Below the pieces are notes generated by a model, which worked only from the letters and a program-made list of their open reading frames with translations, did not search any database and had not been told where the DNA came from. The position numbers and the translations under genes are program-made. This document shows, one piece after another, positions 35,601-47,600 of a DNA stretch of 64,000 bases. Origin of the DNA: Mytilus galloprovincialis (Eukaryota > Mollusca > Bivalvia > Mytilida > Mytilidae); the NCBI RefSeq assembly GCF_965363235.1, contig NC_134838.1, positions 15,904,441 through 15,968,440 of the forward strand. The letters are read 5' to 3'. Numbering within the stretch: position 1 is the first letter of the stretch; every line of letters begins with the position of its first letter.

Positions 35601-38600
35601 ACAATGGAATGTGCATGGAAAAGCAGCAAGGAAAACAAGTAGATGTCAGAAATACAAACAGCTCTGTATTTAAACAACCCTACTCCTCTCAAATATCTCA
35701 TAAGGATGCAGACCATGGCTTTTGTAACTTTGTATCAAACAGAAGTGAAAATATAGGAGCAAAAGTTACACCATTCTCTACGAACTCAATGAGCAGAGAA
35801 AAACAGTTAACACAGTTTGAAAAGGTACTTCCTGTAAGACCAAACACATACTCCAGCGGCAACCTTAGAAGATCAACTCCAAGTGTGATAAATTCTTTGC
35901 AGCCTGTTAGAAGATTTTCACAGCATAGGGATAGCCAAAGCATTAACATCCATAATAAACTGAACCACAATTCTGCTTTACAACAGAAAAATGGGAGTGT
36001 CTATGACTTCAATGACTCCCCTGCTGGCAGTACAAGAACTGTAAATGAGATAAAACAAAGGTAAAGTATTTTTGCTATCGGGTTTGTCAAAAAAATGTAA
36101 GTCTTTGAACTGTTATCATACATTGTGAAAAGACTTATTACCATTGATTGGAAAACAATGAATTAATATTAATATTTTTTAACCAGAATGTTTGCTTTAT
36201 TAAATGTTTCACAATGTACAAACTTCTACATTTAGTTCAATTACAGTGCTGTTTGTTGTACATCCAGAAATCTGATTTTAGTTTGAAATTGATGATGAGT
36301 TTATAAACATTAAGACTCATGGTTGATCTTGGTGATTTGTAGACATTTCTTGATTGACATGAACCTGAATGGAAAGACTTAGAAGAATACTTACAAGCAT
36401 TTTTGTGTCTAAATTTTTCAAAACTTAAAGAGAGGCAAAAGATGCCAGAGGGATATTCAAACTCATAAGTTGAAAATAAACTGACTATGCCATGGCTAAA
36501 AATGACCAAAAGATAAATAATAGTACATAAAACAGAACATAGCAAACAAAAGACTGAGCAAGAGGACCCTCAACCAAAACTGGAGGTGATCTCAGGTGCT
36601 CTGGAAGGATAAGCAGATCTTGCTCAACATGTGGCACCTGTCCTGTTACTCATGTTTGTACAAACCTGGTAGTAAGTCTAATTCGCAGATCACATACAGG
36701 AAAAGTTACAGAATTGTAATTAGGACATTAGAAACATATCTGCAGTCATCTTTGAAGCAGATATTCCATTTCCATATGATAACGGTCAACCAACTCATGA
36801 TTGCGTACTATTTCCTTGTTTATCCAAACTAAATCAAGAAAATGAAGATAAAAAATAGTGTTTTGCATTTTTACACTTTTTATTAAATTATAAATTTCCT
36901 TTAAAATTATCCTTAAGTATGCACAATAATTTTTTTAATTGATTTTAACACATTTTTTTTAGGGACAGATATACGGTTAACAGACAAGAATCAGCTGTGA
37001 GTCTTATATTTTGTTTGTTCTGTAAAATGAGAAAATGTCTATATATCATCAGTTTTAACAATTGTCATGTTACAGGAACAATTTTATAAACACATTAACT
37101 CATTGCCTTAGGGTCTTTTTTCAACAGTCTGTGACTTACGTCTTTATTCCATATTCAGTGACTTAGATTACAAATTGGCTTTGAAGATTTTTACAAAAAA
37201 AAGTTCTTATGTCCTAAATCTTCAACATGCAGAAAACTCTTTCATCTCACTGCAAAAGCTTGATTGAGCACAATTCTTTTACAAGATCTTCACCAAGAAT
37301 GTAATCTTAAATTGAATATGTATTTGTCTTCCCCTGGTTTCTTGGATGACATATAGCTTCAGATTGATAAATATTGCATTATCTCCCTTTCAGATTTTTT
37401 TTATTTTTCACAACAGGCATAAATGGAAAATATTTATATAATAGTTCTTGAAAAACTGGTCATTATCGTGATATATGGACTGCCCACAGGACAGTGGTAT
37501 TGACTAAGATAGTGATAATGACTGAGCCAAAGGCGAGGTCATTATCGCTGTCGCAGTCAATACCACTGTCCTACGGGCAGTCCATGTATCACGATAATGA
37601 CCAGTTTTTCAAGAACTATTATGTTTATTTCATTGAGAAACCATGTTTTGGAAAATTCTCGTAAATTCAAAATGCCTAAAGCGAAACTCGGGTAGTTGTA
37701 CGATTTCTATGACAAAGAGTGAAGACCAGTCATAGTAATACTGCCATTCATTTTAGTGCAATTTTTCAGTATATAAATACTTAATCAAGTTATCTTTAAT
37801 TTTATATTTAACGAAAACATATGATAAACAATTCAACAACTTAAATACAATATTAAAATCAGGAACATGTTTCATAAAAGGTAAATCTCTCTAAACAGAG
37901 ATAGCCACGCCCCAGCGGTCATTAACAGAGAAATCACGCCCCAGCGGTCATTATCAGACGGAAACCACGCCCCAACGGTCATTATCAGACGGAAACCACG
38001 CCCCACCGGTCATTATCATGTAAAAGTTCGTTAACGACCGGTTTTCTGGTCCGTTTTTTTCTGTTAATGACCGATGGAATTTATTACTGAAGAATAATGA
38101 ATGCCATGTGACCCCTTTTTATCCAATAAGAGAATCTTATTCTCAACCGATATGAAATAAATTTAAATAATGTTGTTTTGGTAGGAATGTAATGAATTGC
38201 AGGTTTTCATAGATGTACTGTTACTTTATATCAACTGAAATGGTTCTGTTAATAAAAACAATTTGAAAAAGCGCAGGCTTTAAATTGTGACATTTCATAC
38301 AAAAATCTTTTTGACGTTTAAATGTCAAAATATTTTTGATCAATTCATTATCTGAATGTATTTGATTCATACATAAATCTATTGTCTTCTATTTTAGACT
38401 GAAAGTAGCAGAGAATCATCACCATCTTTGTCAATTACAAAAATAATGATTCAAAGAAAAGTTAAAAATAGAAAAAGACAACAAACTAGCACTCCTCTTC
38501 AAAAAGATGGAAATCAAATGTGTAAGCTACTATATTAAGCTTCACCATCTAAGTCTGATCTTTTGACCACTTATGAATCATTTTTGGTTTTGGTCTAAAT

Positions 38601-40171
38601 TAGTAATAATCAAATGTTGTGAATTCTATGGATGAACCTGTTGATGATGTGTTAATTTTCCTAATTTCCTGGTCCTTGTTTTTATTTGCCTTATTAAATT
38701 TATGCAATAGGATATTTCTGAAATTTTATATTCATTTTTGAATTTAGAAAAATTATACCCCTTATAAAAAATTATTTATTTTACTGTTAATGTTACAAGA
38801 GTTAACCCCCTTGATTATATGATAAAGAATGTCTGTCTAGTATTAGGGTCCTTATTTATACCTCAAACCTGTTTTCATCCTGATATAAATGTAATATTTG
38901 TCACCAGATTTTGAACACCAATTCATCATCATCATCATAGCATATTATAATTGGTGATTGCTAAAATGCTTCTGTGTGGATCTTTGATAAATATATATAT
39001 ATTGAAATAAAGTTTGTGTAGTTTATGTCTGAAACAATTGAAAAACATAAATACCAACAACAAAAAATGCATGATTGATAAGTTTTTATAACTTATCGAT
39101 ATAGTTTATTAGGCCAATTATGTATGTACATCTAATATGATGAAATACTGATAAATTTTAAGGAAATTAGATTCATCAATATTTCTCTCATATTTTATCT
39201 TTCCTCGTTGATGGTTTGAGTGAGATATGAATATTTAACTACAAACATTTACCATAACTTCTGTTCTATTTTAATGTAATAACTCTTGATTTGAATTTGG
39301 ATAAGAGAGCTTTCAGTTGTATAAATTTCTAATATTCAGTTTCTAAGTCTTTTTCACTCTTTACTTCACAGTATCTCAAAGAAAAGAAGATATATCAGAT
39401 GATTTCTTGAGTACACCAAATGTGGAGGACACACAGAATACGTCAGATAATTGGGAAAGACAATCTGTGGTATGATTACATATCCCAAATTCATTTGAGA
39501 TCTATTTTCTTTGTAATGTCTTGAATCGTTGCTAATATAGTATTTAACAAGAATGCGTTAATAGGACACATTGTCCCACTCATACTTTCACATTTGCATG
39601 TTTAGTGTACCAAGAAATATAGGTCCAAACCCTTATTCGACATATATGTTTAAACGTTCACATCATAATGAAAATGTGAACAAAGTTTCAATTTAATGTG
39701 ATATCAACTTGATGGTAAATTACCTTAAACCAAAACTTCAACCTGATTAGTGAAATCAGGGTCACAAGTCTTAAATTTGACATATATAAAAGTCTATATA
39801 ATAAACGTGTACTAAGTTTCAAGTTGATTACAACTATATAGTTACTTGTCTACAACTATATAGTAACTACAACTTTATGGTAAACTGCCATAAACCAAAA
39901 ATTTCACCAGATCAATGAACCACAAATCCTAGTTAAAAATACTGAATGACTTTTGGTATTGTTTATTTATTAGTCAAACTCAGTGCTGATGGTTGTACTT
40001 TAGTATGCCACAGAATACTTCAGTATTGTATAGTAACATGAATAGTTTTTTATCCCAACCTTTACTTTTTTGTAGATGTCTGGTTACAGTAGAAGAGGTG
40101 AGAAAAGGAGACTTTACAATTTCGACATTGGACAAGAATTAATCGCAATCAAGAAAGCTTTTCATGTTTAG
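29659..40171 (+). CDS. IHO1/Mer2-like meiotic coiled-coil protein (11 exons)
   Basis: Coding exons: 29659-29714, 30594-30723, 31241-31446, 32036-32172, 32914-33017, 33395-33666, 34558-36060, 36963-36996, 38398-38521, 39372-39469, 40076-40171. All borders are GT/AG and the frame holds throughout, giving 919 aa. Another 5' UTR exon is likely, since 29650 ends an AG acceptor. Residues 1-120 are Ser/Gln-rich and disordered; about 120-300 and 305-466 are helical, coiled-coil rich; a basic cluster (KKSRRKKR) at about 578 suggests nuclear location; the C-terminal half is disordered and ends RRLYNFDIGQELIAI. The segment KAKERDDREMYESVVNTVKE resembles vertebrate IHO1 (RAKDKCDSETLYNFVSNVRE, from memory), and the LYNF tail resembles its LYDL tail. 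IHO1 binds HORMAD1 and recruits the SPO11 accessory proteins on meiotic axes. It is longer than human IHO1 (about 594 aa). The gene model is firm; identity is moderate. Alternative: an unrelated coiled-coil protein. Confidence 0.7.
30984..31110 (+). repeat. Fragment of common bivalve repeat in intron 2
   Basis: ACAACCACTG and TAGCTCCTGACCTTGG match the middle of the family copy at 41528-42020. The open frame here (30972-31184) is part of this repeat, not an exon. Confidence 0.5.
33102..33277. mobile_element. 176-bp inverted-repeat element in intron 5
   Basis: TACTGTAAACCAACTTATTT at the left is mirrored by AAGTTGGTTCACACTA at the right with two mismatches. The ends begin with TA, like the element at 50419-50609, and may reflect Tc1/mariner-type insertion. 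Confidence 0.7.
34463..34505 (-). repeat. Short repeat fragment abutting exon 7
   Basis: GTCTCATTGGCAATCATACC is the reverse complement of the family start at 41530. It ends about 50 bp before the exon 7 acceptor of the IHO1-like gene, and extends the open frame upstream of the true exon start. Confidence 0.7.
36420..36835 (-). repeat. Penelope-like tail fragment in intron 7
   Basis: GCCATGGCTAAAAATGA, GGTGATCTCAGGTGCTCTGG and AACGGTCAACCAACTCATGA match the non-coding tail at 8160-8470 in the same relative orientation. No reverse transcriptase part is retained beyond the extreme end. Confidence 0.65.
37439..37622. mobile_element. 184-bp palindrome with GCCAAAGGC loop (intron 8)
   Basis: Arms of about 85 bp: ATAGTTCTTGAAAAACTGG at the left is mirrored exactly at the right, and pairing continues inward to a short loop containing GAGCCAAAGGCGA. 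The stem contains GGTCATTATCGTGAT twice in mirrored form. The element lies in intron 8 of the IHO1-like gene. Confidence 0.88.
37897..38019. repeat. Four tandem copies of a 31-bp unit containing the palindrome's stem motif
   Basis: CACGCCCC starts at 37906, 37935, 37966 and 37997, giving spacings of 29-31 bp. Each unit contains CGGTCATTA(T/A)C, the stem motif of the palindrome 300 bp upstream. A further GTTAATGACC lies at 38062. Together they look like one composite element, about 37439-38072. Confidence 0.75.
39540..39950 (+). repeat. Diverged dispersed repeat in intron 10
   Basis: GTGTACTAAGTTTCAAGTTG and the phrases with ACCAAAAACTT-like sequence match parts of the repeats at 46210-46525 and 49065-49360. 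The match is partial, with internal duplication around ACAACTATATAG. Confidence 0.5.
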
Positions 40172-40349
40172 AATGACAACTAACTTTTGAAAACTTAGTT
40201 TCGATTGATTAAATACAACATTTTCATATGGACAGGGAAGATTGATATTGAGGCTCTATTTACAGAGAAAAACTTATGAGCAACTCAGGATATTGATCAC
40301 ATAACAAGTTTAAGAAAACTTGTGACACTTTTATTTTATATTTACTTTT

Positions 40350-40429
40350 TATACAAAGTAATTTGTTTTATTATGGTAGTCAGGGATATTATACAAAGTA
40401 ATTTGTTTTATCATGGTAGTCAGGGATAA
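40350..40429. repeat. 40-bp tandem duplication in the 3' UTR
   Basis: TATACAAAGTAATTTGTTTT starts at 40350 and again at 40390, with one change in the 40-bp unit. It lies 180 bp after the stop codon of the IHO1-like gene. Confidence 0.85.
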
Positions 40430-40558
40430 GATTTTGCATAAAAAAATACACACTGTCATTTCAACACTGTAAGGGATAGTAAAAGAATCAATAACTTAAA
40501 AAAAGAATGTATATAAATAGATATGCTTTATTAGGCTAGCTGTCATTGCATTATATAT

Positions 40559-40564
40559 AATAAA
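40559..40564 (+). other. Candidate poly(A) signal of the IHO1-like gene
   Basis: AATAAA about 390 bp after the stop codon. Another AATAAA lies near 40879. Which one is used is unknown. Confidence 0.4.
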
Positions 40565-41041
40565 TGTTCATGGTATAACTTAACTTTTAATATGTGTTGT
40601 TATATTTTTTTTTATTTTTACAAATGTGATGGCTTATGTTTTGATCAAATGTTACATTATTAAGTGAAACTGTTCATAACTTTTGAGTGATTAAATTAGA
40701 TTTTTTTAAATGGCCATGCAACATTGATATTTAGGCTTTTTTGATAAGAAGGGAAAACAATTGTTTTTTCATTTATGACATTTTAAAGTATTCAATACTT
40801 TTTTTTCAGTTATCTTTTCTTTTTTCTTTTTTTTTTTGTCTTGCAGAGTGACAAAAAGAATAGTTGCTGTATTATTTTAATAAATTACAAAAGCTAATAA
40901 ATCTGTAAGCTCACTATGCACTCACCCTTAAGGTCTTCAGATAGCCAAATAGCTTAGCTTATAATAGTATACATTGTAAAATATGTAAATTGAAAAAAAT
41001 ATTGTTTGATAAATAGCGTTACAGATCTCTAGTTGACAAAG

Positions 41042-41155
41042 TCTGTGATATTTTAATATGTTTAGTTCTGTGATATTTTAATATGTACTGTTCTGTGATA
41101 TTTTAATATGTACTGTTCTGTGATATTTTAATATGTACTGTTCTGTGATATTTTG
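41042..41155. repeat. 25-bp minisatellite, five copies
   Basis: CTGTGATATTTTAATATGTA repeats at exact 25-bp spacing (41044, 41069, 41094, 41119, 41144). Very low divergence points to recent expansion. Confidence 0.92.
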
Positions 41156-41527
41156 TTACTTATTGTTACTGTTTGATTAAAATTGTTACAAATTTATTTG
41201 TTTCTTTAATTTTCAAAATGGACTGGCTCAGTTTTGTTCATTCCTGCGGAAAACAAATGATGTATAAAATAGTTTTAAAAAAAAGAACTGGAGGAGCCTG
41301 AAAAACTCACTTGGTCACATGTTACCATATTGATATTTGTTTCACCTATTTTGCCATATTGGTATTCATTTCACCTATCTTGTTAATTGTTTTACCTCAA
41401 AAAAGTTATTTATGTTCAAATACAATATTATACAATTCTTTGAGTGTGCAATGTGAGTTAAGGGGCATTATTTGTTCGAAGCCAGGACATAAAAAAGTAA
41501 AAAGGAAAAAATATTAACAAATATAAA

Positions 41528-42020
41528 ATAGAAGATAAGTTTTGATTGCCAATGAGACAACTCTCCACAAGAGACCAAATGACACAAAAATTAACAACTT
41601 TAGGTCACTGTACAGCCTTCAACAATGAGCAAAGCACATACCGCATAGTCTGCTATTAAAGGCCAGGAGAAGACAAATGTAAAACATTCAAATGACAACC
41701 ACTGAATAATAGGCTCCTGACTTGGAACAGGCACATTCATATGGAATGAGGCAGGGTTAAACATGGAAGAGGGATCCCTTCTGTCCCCTAACCTGGGACA
41801 GTGGTGTAACAGTACAACATAAGAACGAACTAAAAAAATAAGTTGAAAATGGCTCAACTCAATTGACATATACAAACAGAAATACATCTAACAAAAGCAT
41901 AGAGTGGACGTGGCAGGGTACTAGTATATCCCAACAACAGAAAGACACTAAGTACTGATCTGAGATTACTCACAGTTACAGACAGCTAGTTCAAAGCCAC
42001 TAACAACTAATAAAAAAAAA
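41528..42020 (+). repeat. Longest copy of the common bivalve repeat
   Basis: Runs from GATTGCCAATGAGACAAC through CTTCAACAATGAGCAAAG, GGCTCCTGACTTGGAACAGG and CTGGGACAGTGGTGTAACAG. It supplies the reference for at least seven fragments in this window. No coding potential and no inverted ends were seen, so the element class is unknown. Confidence 0.7.
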
Positions 42021-42364
42021 TCATGCATCTAAGACTAAAACTAAAGACCATATCTTTATAGCAAATTTTTGGTTTATCAATTTTGCTTTAAATGGTTTCA
42101 CTCTATTTTTATAGAAACAAAGGGTCAGTGCGAGCTATTGCTATCACTAGACATCTATCATCTGTTAACTTTTTCAAAAATCCTCTTCTAGATGCAATAG
42201 AAACCAAATTTAGCCACAATAATCGATTGAATATCTAGTTTAAATTAGTCTTCCCACATCGAATTGTTTGTTTTGTCTACTTTACTTATCATTATTGAAC
42301 TTACGTTACAAGTCTTGTATATGAAGATTTTAGTATCACATAAACTAAACATATTAAAACATCT

Positions 42365-43235
42365 TGTAAAGGAGGTCAAGGTCAGATGAACCCTGCCAGA
42401 CAGATGTGTACACCTTACAATCATACCATACACCAAAATAATCGCTATCCTATTGTGAATAGTATCCAAGAAATAAGACCTAATTAAAAATAGTTGAACA
42501 TTAACCAATTAACCAGAAAACTGAGGTCAAGGTTAAAAAGGCCCTGTTGGACATGTACACCACGCAAACATTTCATACACCAAATATTGTGGACATATCG
42601 GGGCCTTTTATAGCTGACTATTCGGTATGGGCTTTGCTCATTGTTGAAGGCTGTACGGTGACCTATAGTTGTTAATGTCTGTGTCATTTTGGTCTCTTGT
42701 TGACAGTTGTCTCATTGGCAATCATACCACATCTTGTACATGGCATCTGATAAATAGACAACTGTTAAAACTTGACAAAGAATAATGAACCATATAAATG
42801 AGGTCAAGTTCAGATGACCCTCCCCTGACGTGTACACCTTATAATAATTTCATACACCAACAATCCAAAAATATAGTTGATTTTAATGTATTTGATAAAC
42901 AGACAAAATATGAAAACTTAACATTGAACCACAGAGTCAAGGTCAGATGGAACCTACCAGTCTGACATGTACACCTTACAGTAATTATATGTACCAATTA
43001 TAGTTATCCTATAGCTTATAGTAGCTGAAAAACAGACAAAACCATGAAACTGAGTTAAAGGTTATATGAAACCTGCCAGACAAACAATTGCATCTTCAAT
43101 AATTCCATGCACCATTTATATAGTTGACCAATTGCTTCTAGTATCAAAGAATCAACCAAACTGGAAAAACTTTACATTGTCTATATATATATAGCTATTA
43201 AAACATGAAAATGAAAGTCAAGGTCAGATGAGCAT
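42365..43235. repeat. Degenerate tandem array of 120-160 bp units
   Basis: Five to six units share AAGGTCAGATGAACC, CCAGACAGATGTGTACACC and ATTTCATACACCAA. Unit starts lie near 42377, 42530, 42804, 42939, 43059 and 43221. The long gap between the second and third is explained by an insertion at 42597-42740. Confidence 0.75.
42597..42740 (-). repeat. Common bivalve repeat nested inside the tandem array
   Basis: Reverse-oriented copy (GGGCCTTTTATAGCTGAC to TGTCTCATTGGCAATCATAC) that splits one array unit: array sequence resumes after it with GATAAATAGACAACTG. It is younger than the array. Confidence 0.75.
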
Positions 43236-43449
43236 GTATGCAAGAAAACTTTTTTGACTCCAGCAGATTTTGTGCCTTTGTGATATTTGTCTTTTTCTCA
43301 GAGGAGGATAGTGTTTGTGGTTATTTAGGACTGTTATAATGTCCAATTTTTCCCCTTTTATCGTAATGTATTTGCCAATATATATACGGTTGCCATACAA
43401 GATTATTTCCAGCAAGGTTGACTGTTTGTTCACAATTCAGGTAACAGAA

Positions 43450-44190
43450 AAAAAGAAAGTTTGATTGAAGGTACTGGACCAATTATTTTCAGTGGGAATA
43501 ATATATGTCAATGCTATTATAGATGCTTACCAATTATCTCGTCTTATCAGTAGTTCCAGAATCTGACAACTGTAAACACCGCAAAATTTCTAAATTCAAT
43601 TATCCATGATTGAGGGGGCATGAAATATAAACTTAATGGAAATAAAATGAGCTAATGCTGCATACCAAATATAACCATACTTAACTTATCACAAACCTAA
43701 ATGTGTTAACTTAAACTATACAGATGTCTGCTCTTTGGTCGGGTTGTTGTCGCTTTGACACATTCCCCATTTCCTTTCTGAATTTTAGAAACAGTATCAA
43801 AGTCAATAACCATGACTAATAATCAAATATAATTTAGGTCAATGCTAATACAATTGAATACCATATATCATTGACTTAACAAAGTGTTTCATCTTTAACT
43901 GACCTAATCACAACCTCTTGCTTTTAAATCAATAAATTGTTTTAAAGTCAATATACCATGTATGGCTGAAGGAGCAGGTCCAAATTATCTTGAGGAAATG
44001 ATCTGTGTCAAAACTAATACAACTGCATATTAAATATCATTGATTTACTATTAGGGATTGCTGTTAAACTGACCAAATCACAAACTTTAACAAATTGTTA
44101 GGAAACAGCACATGTATTGCTTTAAAACTCTGTCAGGGCAAACACAGTTAACCTAATTCTTTACAATAGGACAATGCCAGTAAAAGGTCT
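43450..44190. repeat. Second degenerate tandem array, about 170-bp units
   Basis: Three to four units share TCAATGCTAATACAA, TACCATATATCATTGACTTA and ACTGACCTAATCACAA-like phrases. A reverse fragment of the 58966-59950 repeat (43728-43790, with GTCGCTTTGACACATTCCCC) interrupts it. Divergence between units is high. Confidence 0.5.
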
Positions 44191-44646
44191 CTCTATGCTT
44201 GCTGGTGTAGAAAATTTCACTGTCCATTATTTCAAAGGAAAGAGAAATTATATTTACAGTGTTTGTCAGTATGCTTTCCCAAGTTTAAATAAGTCATTGT
44301 ATAGGTTTCTCTGTGTCAATTCAAACATTCATTTCCTTAATAAATGTTGCTGGAAAAATTGTAAGTTTACTTTAAGGTGTTTTAAGACTATTTAATCATG
44401 ACCTCAGATATTTTTACAAATATCCATTTAAATAAAGATAAATAAAGAGCTGCTGAACCAACACCTCTTATGTTTTGTGCTGGTAGAGTTCCCTTATATA
44501 TACATCCATTTAGTAAATAAAACATTTTTGTATGTTATTTTTGCCTGGTGTACTAGTATATTTTCATTCAGTATCTTATACAAAACATGTAATTATATTG
44601 TTTCTATTTGACTCAAATTATGAAAAAAAGTATGTTATAAAAATTA

Positions 44647-44652
44647 TTTATT
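44647..44652 (-). other. Poly(A) signal of GPKOW
   Basis: Minus-strand AATAAA 42-47 bases after the TAA stop codon at 44694. The short distance fits a compact 3' UTR. Confidence 0.6.
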
Positions 44653-44693
44653 ATGTATAACATTAAAAAAATACACCTAAAAATTATAAAATG

Positions 44694-47600
44694 TTAATAA
44701 TCATATTCTTCGTCTATATTTCCTGAGTATTCACATATTTTGTCAAAGTCTATATTGATCACTTCATCTCTATCCCTCAATAATTGTAATGTTGCTATAT
44801 ATCTAGACTTGTCTTTCTTCATTATTCTGGCTAACTGTAAAAGAACAATATGAATAAAAGAACAGCGTCCAAATATCCCTCATCAATGCACATATCTGAG
44901 CTGTCATGAGGTATTCATTTTTGATTATTTTTTTAAAAAAACTTTTTCATAAATATTCTACAAGAAATAAGTGTCACATCGTACTAGTTATAGACATGCA
45001 AACTGTGGGATAGCCAAAGGTTCTAAATGCATAGATCAAATAATATGAATAATTAGCAGAGGACTAAACCTTGTGTGTTGATTTTAATGTTGAATACTTT
45101 CACATTTTTTTTTTCTTCTCATGCACATGAATGAACTTTACTCTTTTGTATATTTAAATCACCACTGGTAGGCTTCTGACAGACTGAGTGAGCGTAAAAT
45201 CATTGTTATGGTTCAAGTTATCAAATTAAAGGTAAAGGATTCAGTATTATTACCAACATGAGTATTGCGGTTGTCCACACTGATACTGGATTACCTCTAT
45301 TTATGAGGAGGAACAAAGCCTCTCACTCTTAATTTTTCTGCTGTCATTGATGTATACCATATTTGTTCATAATGTAAAGTAAGTTACCTGTCCTTTCTGT
45401 TTCCCACTCACAATAAGTACATGGGCATTTTCTTGCTTTGGAATTACTGTTTCCAGTTCAGATTGAGAAATTTCTACAAATAGATACATTGAAATTAAAT
45501 CTGGTGAAAGCCTTACTTGTGTATCTAATTATTTAAAAAAAAAAAAAATAGTCTGAAAAGTTGTATTTCAAAGAAAAATGCATACTTTTGTGAGAAATTT
45601 TATGTGTTTTTATTTTATTTTTGAACATAGATCAGTTTTCTCCAGCTTATTAAGATTCTTTAATTTGCTTTAAGCCAAAATATGCTTTAGTACCATTAAG
45701 AACTAACATTCAATCATCTGAGATACATGTAAAGTACAAAATAGTAGTATATGAAGTCAAAAACAACATTTGATTCCATAAATAATATCCATAATACCCA
45801 GGGGAGTTACTTCCTATATTTTTAGTGGTACAAGAGTGCTGCAAAACAGGGTCGCCTTTTCATACCTTGCTGAATAGAACAGGGTCCCCTTTTCATGCCC
45901 TGCTGGTGAGAACAGGTTGTTTTTAAAAAAAAGTATTTCTAGAACAGGGTTGCTTATTTAACTCTTTGAGATACAGTCTAGAACCCCGGGTCTACATTTA
46001 TACATTTTCTGAGTATGTCTAGAACAGGGTATGTTTTGCAATATTTCTGTTTAGAACAGGGTATGTTTTTGAATGTTTTCTGGTTAGAACAGGGTATGAT
46101 TTGGCAAGTGCCATCGGCACAGTTATACCCGAAAGGATAGTCAGCAATCCCTCCTGGCCATTATAGCATGTTGTAATGGCATGTGTGTCTTTTTGTTATT
46201 GCCAACATTTATAATAAACAAGAAAGTGTCCCCAGCACAAGGATGCCCCATCCGCACTTTCATTTTCTATGTTCAGTGGACTGTATAAATGGAGTGAAAT
46301 CTCTTATTTGGCATTAAAATTAGAAAGATCATGGCATAGGGAACATGTGTACTAAGTTTCAAGTTGATTGGACTTCAACTTCATCAAAAACTACCTTGAC
46401 CAAAAACTTTAACCTGAAGTGGGACAGACGGACGAACGAAAACAAACAAACGAACTGACGAATGAACGGACGGACGAATGGAGGCACAGACCAGAAAATA
46501 ATAATGCCCATAAATGGGGCATAAAAATACAAAATTACTCGCTATAATATGAAGAACACAATGATACTTTTTTAATCAATAAACTTGTAATTCTTAAATT
46601 AATCTAAAGTGCATATCAAACTTACCCTCCAATACTTTACCATCATCAGTCTGACAAACACAGTTATCTAAGGACAACACATCTATTACATTTACCTGCA
46701 AATATAAATAATCAATTTATGAGTTATTAAGAGCCAATCTGCCAGAAAACCATGCAAAACCGTCCGAATGCCACTTTTGCTAAATGAGTTTATATTTGGC
46801 ACATTGGTGCACCTTAGTAATGTAATTAACCACACAAAATTTTTTTTGGAAATTTTGAACCGATCTTGATTTTTTTTGGGCGCCATTTTTTAACAGCTGA
46901 AATTGCTCGAAAACAGCAAAAATAAGCCTTTTTTGGCATAATTAGCTGTTTTAAATAAAAAAACATGGCAACATTTATAATTTTTTTATAGTTGTTCCTA
47001 GTAATACATCACTTTTTAAATGTAAGAATGTATAGAAATAACAATGCTGTCTATTAAGTGTATGTATAATCTAACTGTTTCAATATCTCTCATTTAGCCT
47101 CTCGTCCAAAATGGCTGATTTTGGTCATCTTTCAGAGTCAAAATACTCCAAGACCTGTTTATTTTTGTAAAACAACATATCTACTTGCATAGTATAACTC
47201 TATATACCCAATCAAAAAAAATATTAAGCTCGGCAAATAATGTTGGTGTCTAGTATATGCCACAACAAAATGGGGTAGCCTGCATATTCAAATTTTCTCC
47301 AGTTTGCCGTCTAATTTTTAACATCTGACATATGATAGGATCTGGACTTTTAGATAGGTATAACAACAAATGGAAAAGAATAAATAATGTTTCATTTAAT
47401 ACATTAAGAAAATAATCATACATAAATACAAATTATTCATTACAAATCTAGAGGCTCCCAGGAGCCGAAATAGCTTGAATTGACAAATTGTGCACCTCAA
47501 AACGATAAAAAAACACATATTTCAAAAGCAATAAATTTAAAATAAGACACAAACATGATGGTTATCTCATATATCAAAAATCAGCTCTAAATCTGGAGGC

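Noticed and set aside
37897-38019. CRISPR-like regular repeats
   Set aside because: Only four copies in a eukaryotic intron, with no spacers of even length; an ordinary minisatellite linked to the nearby palindrome.
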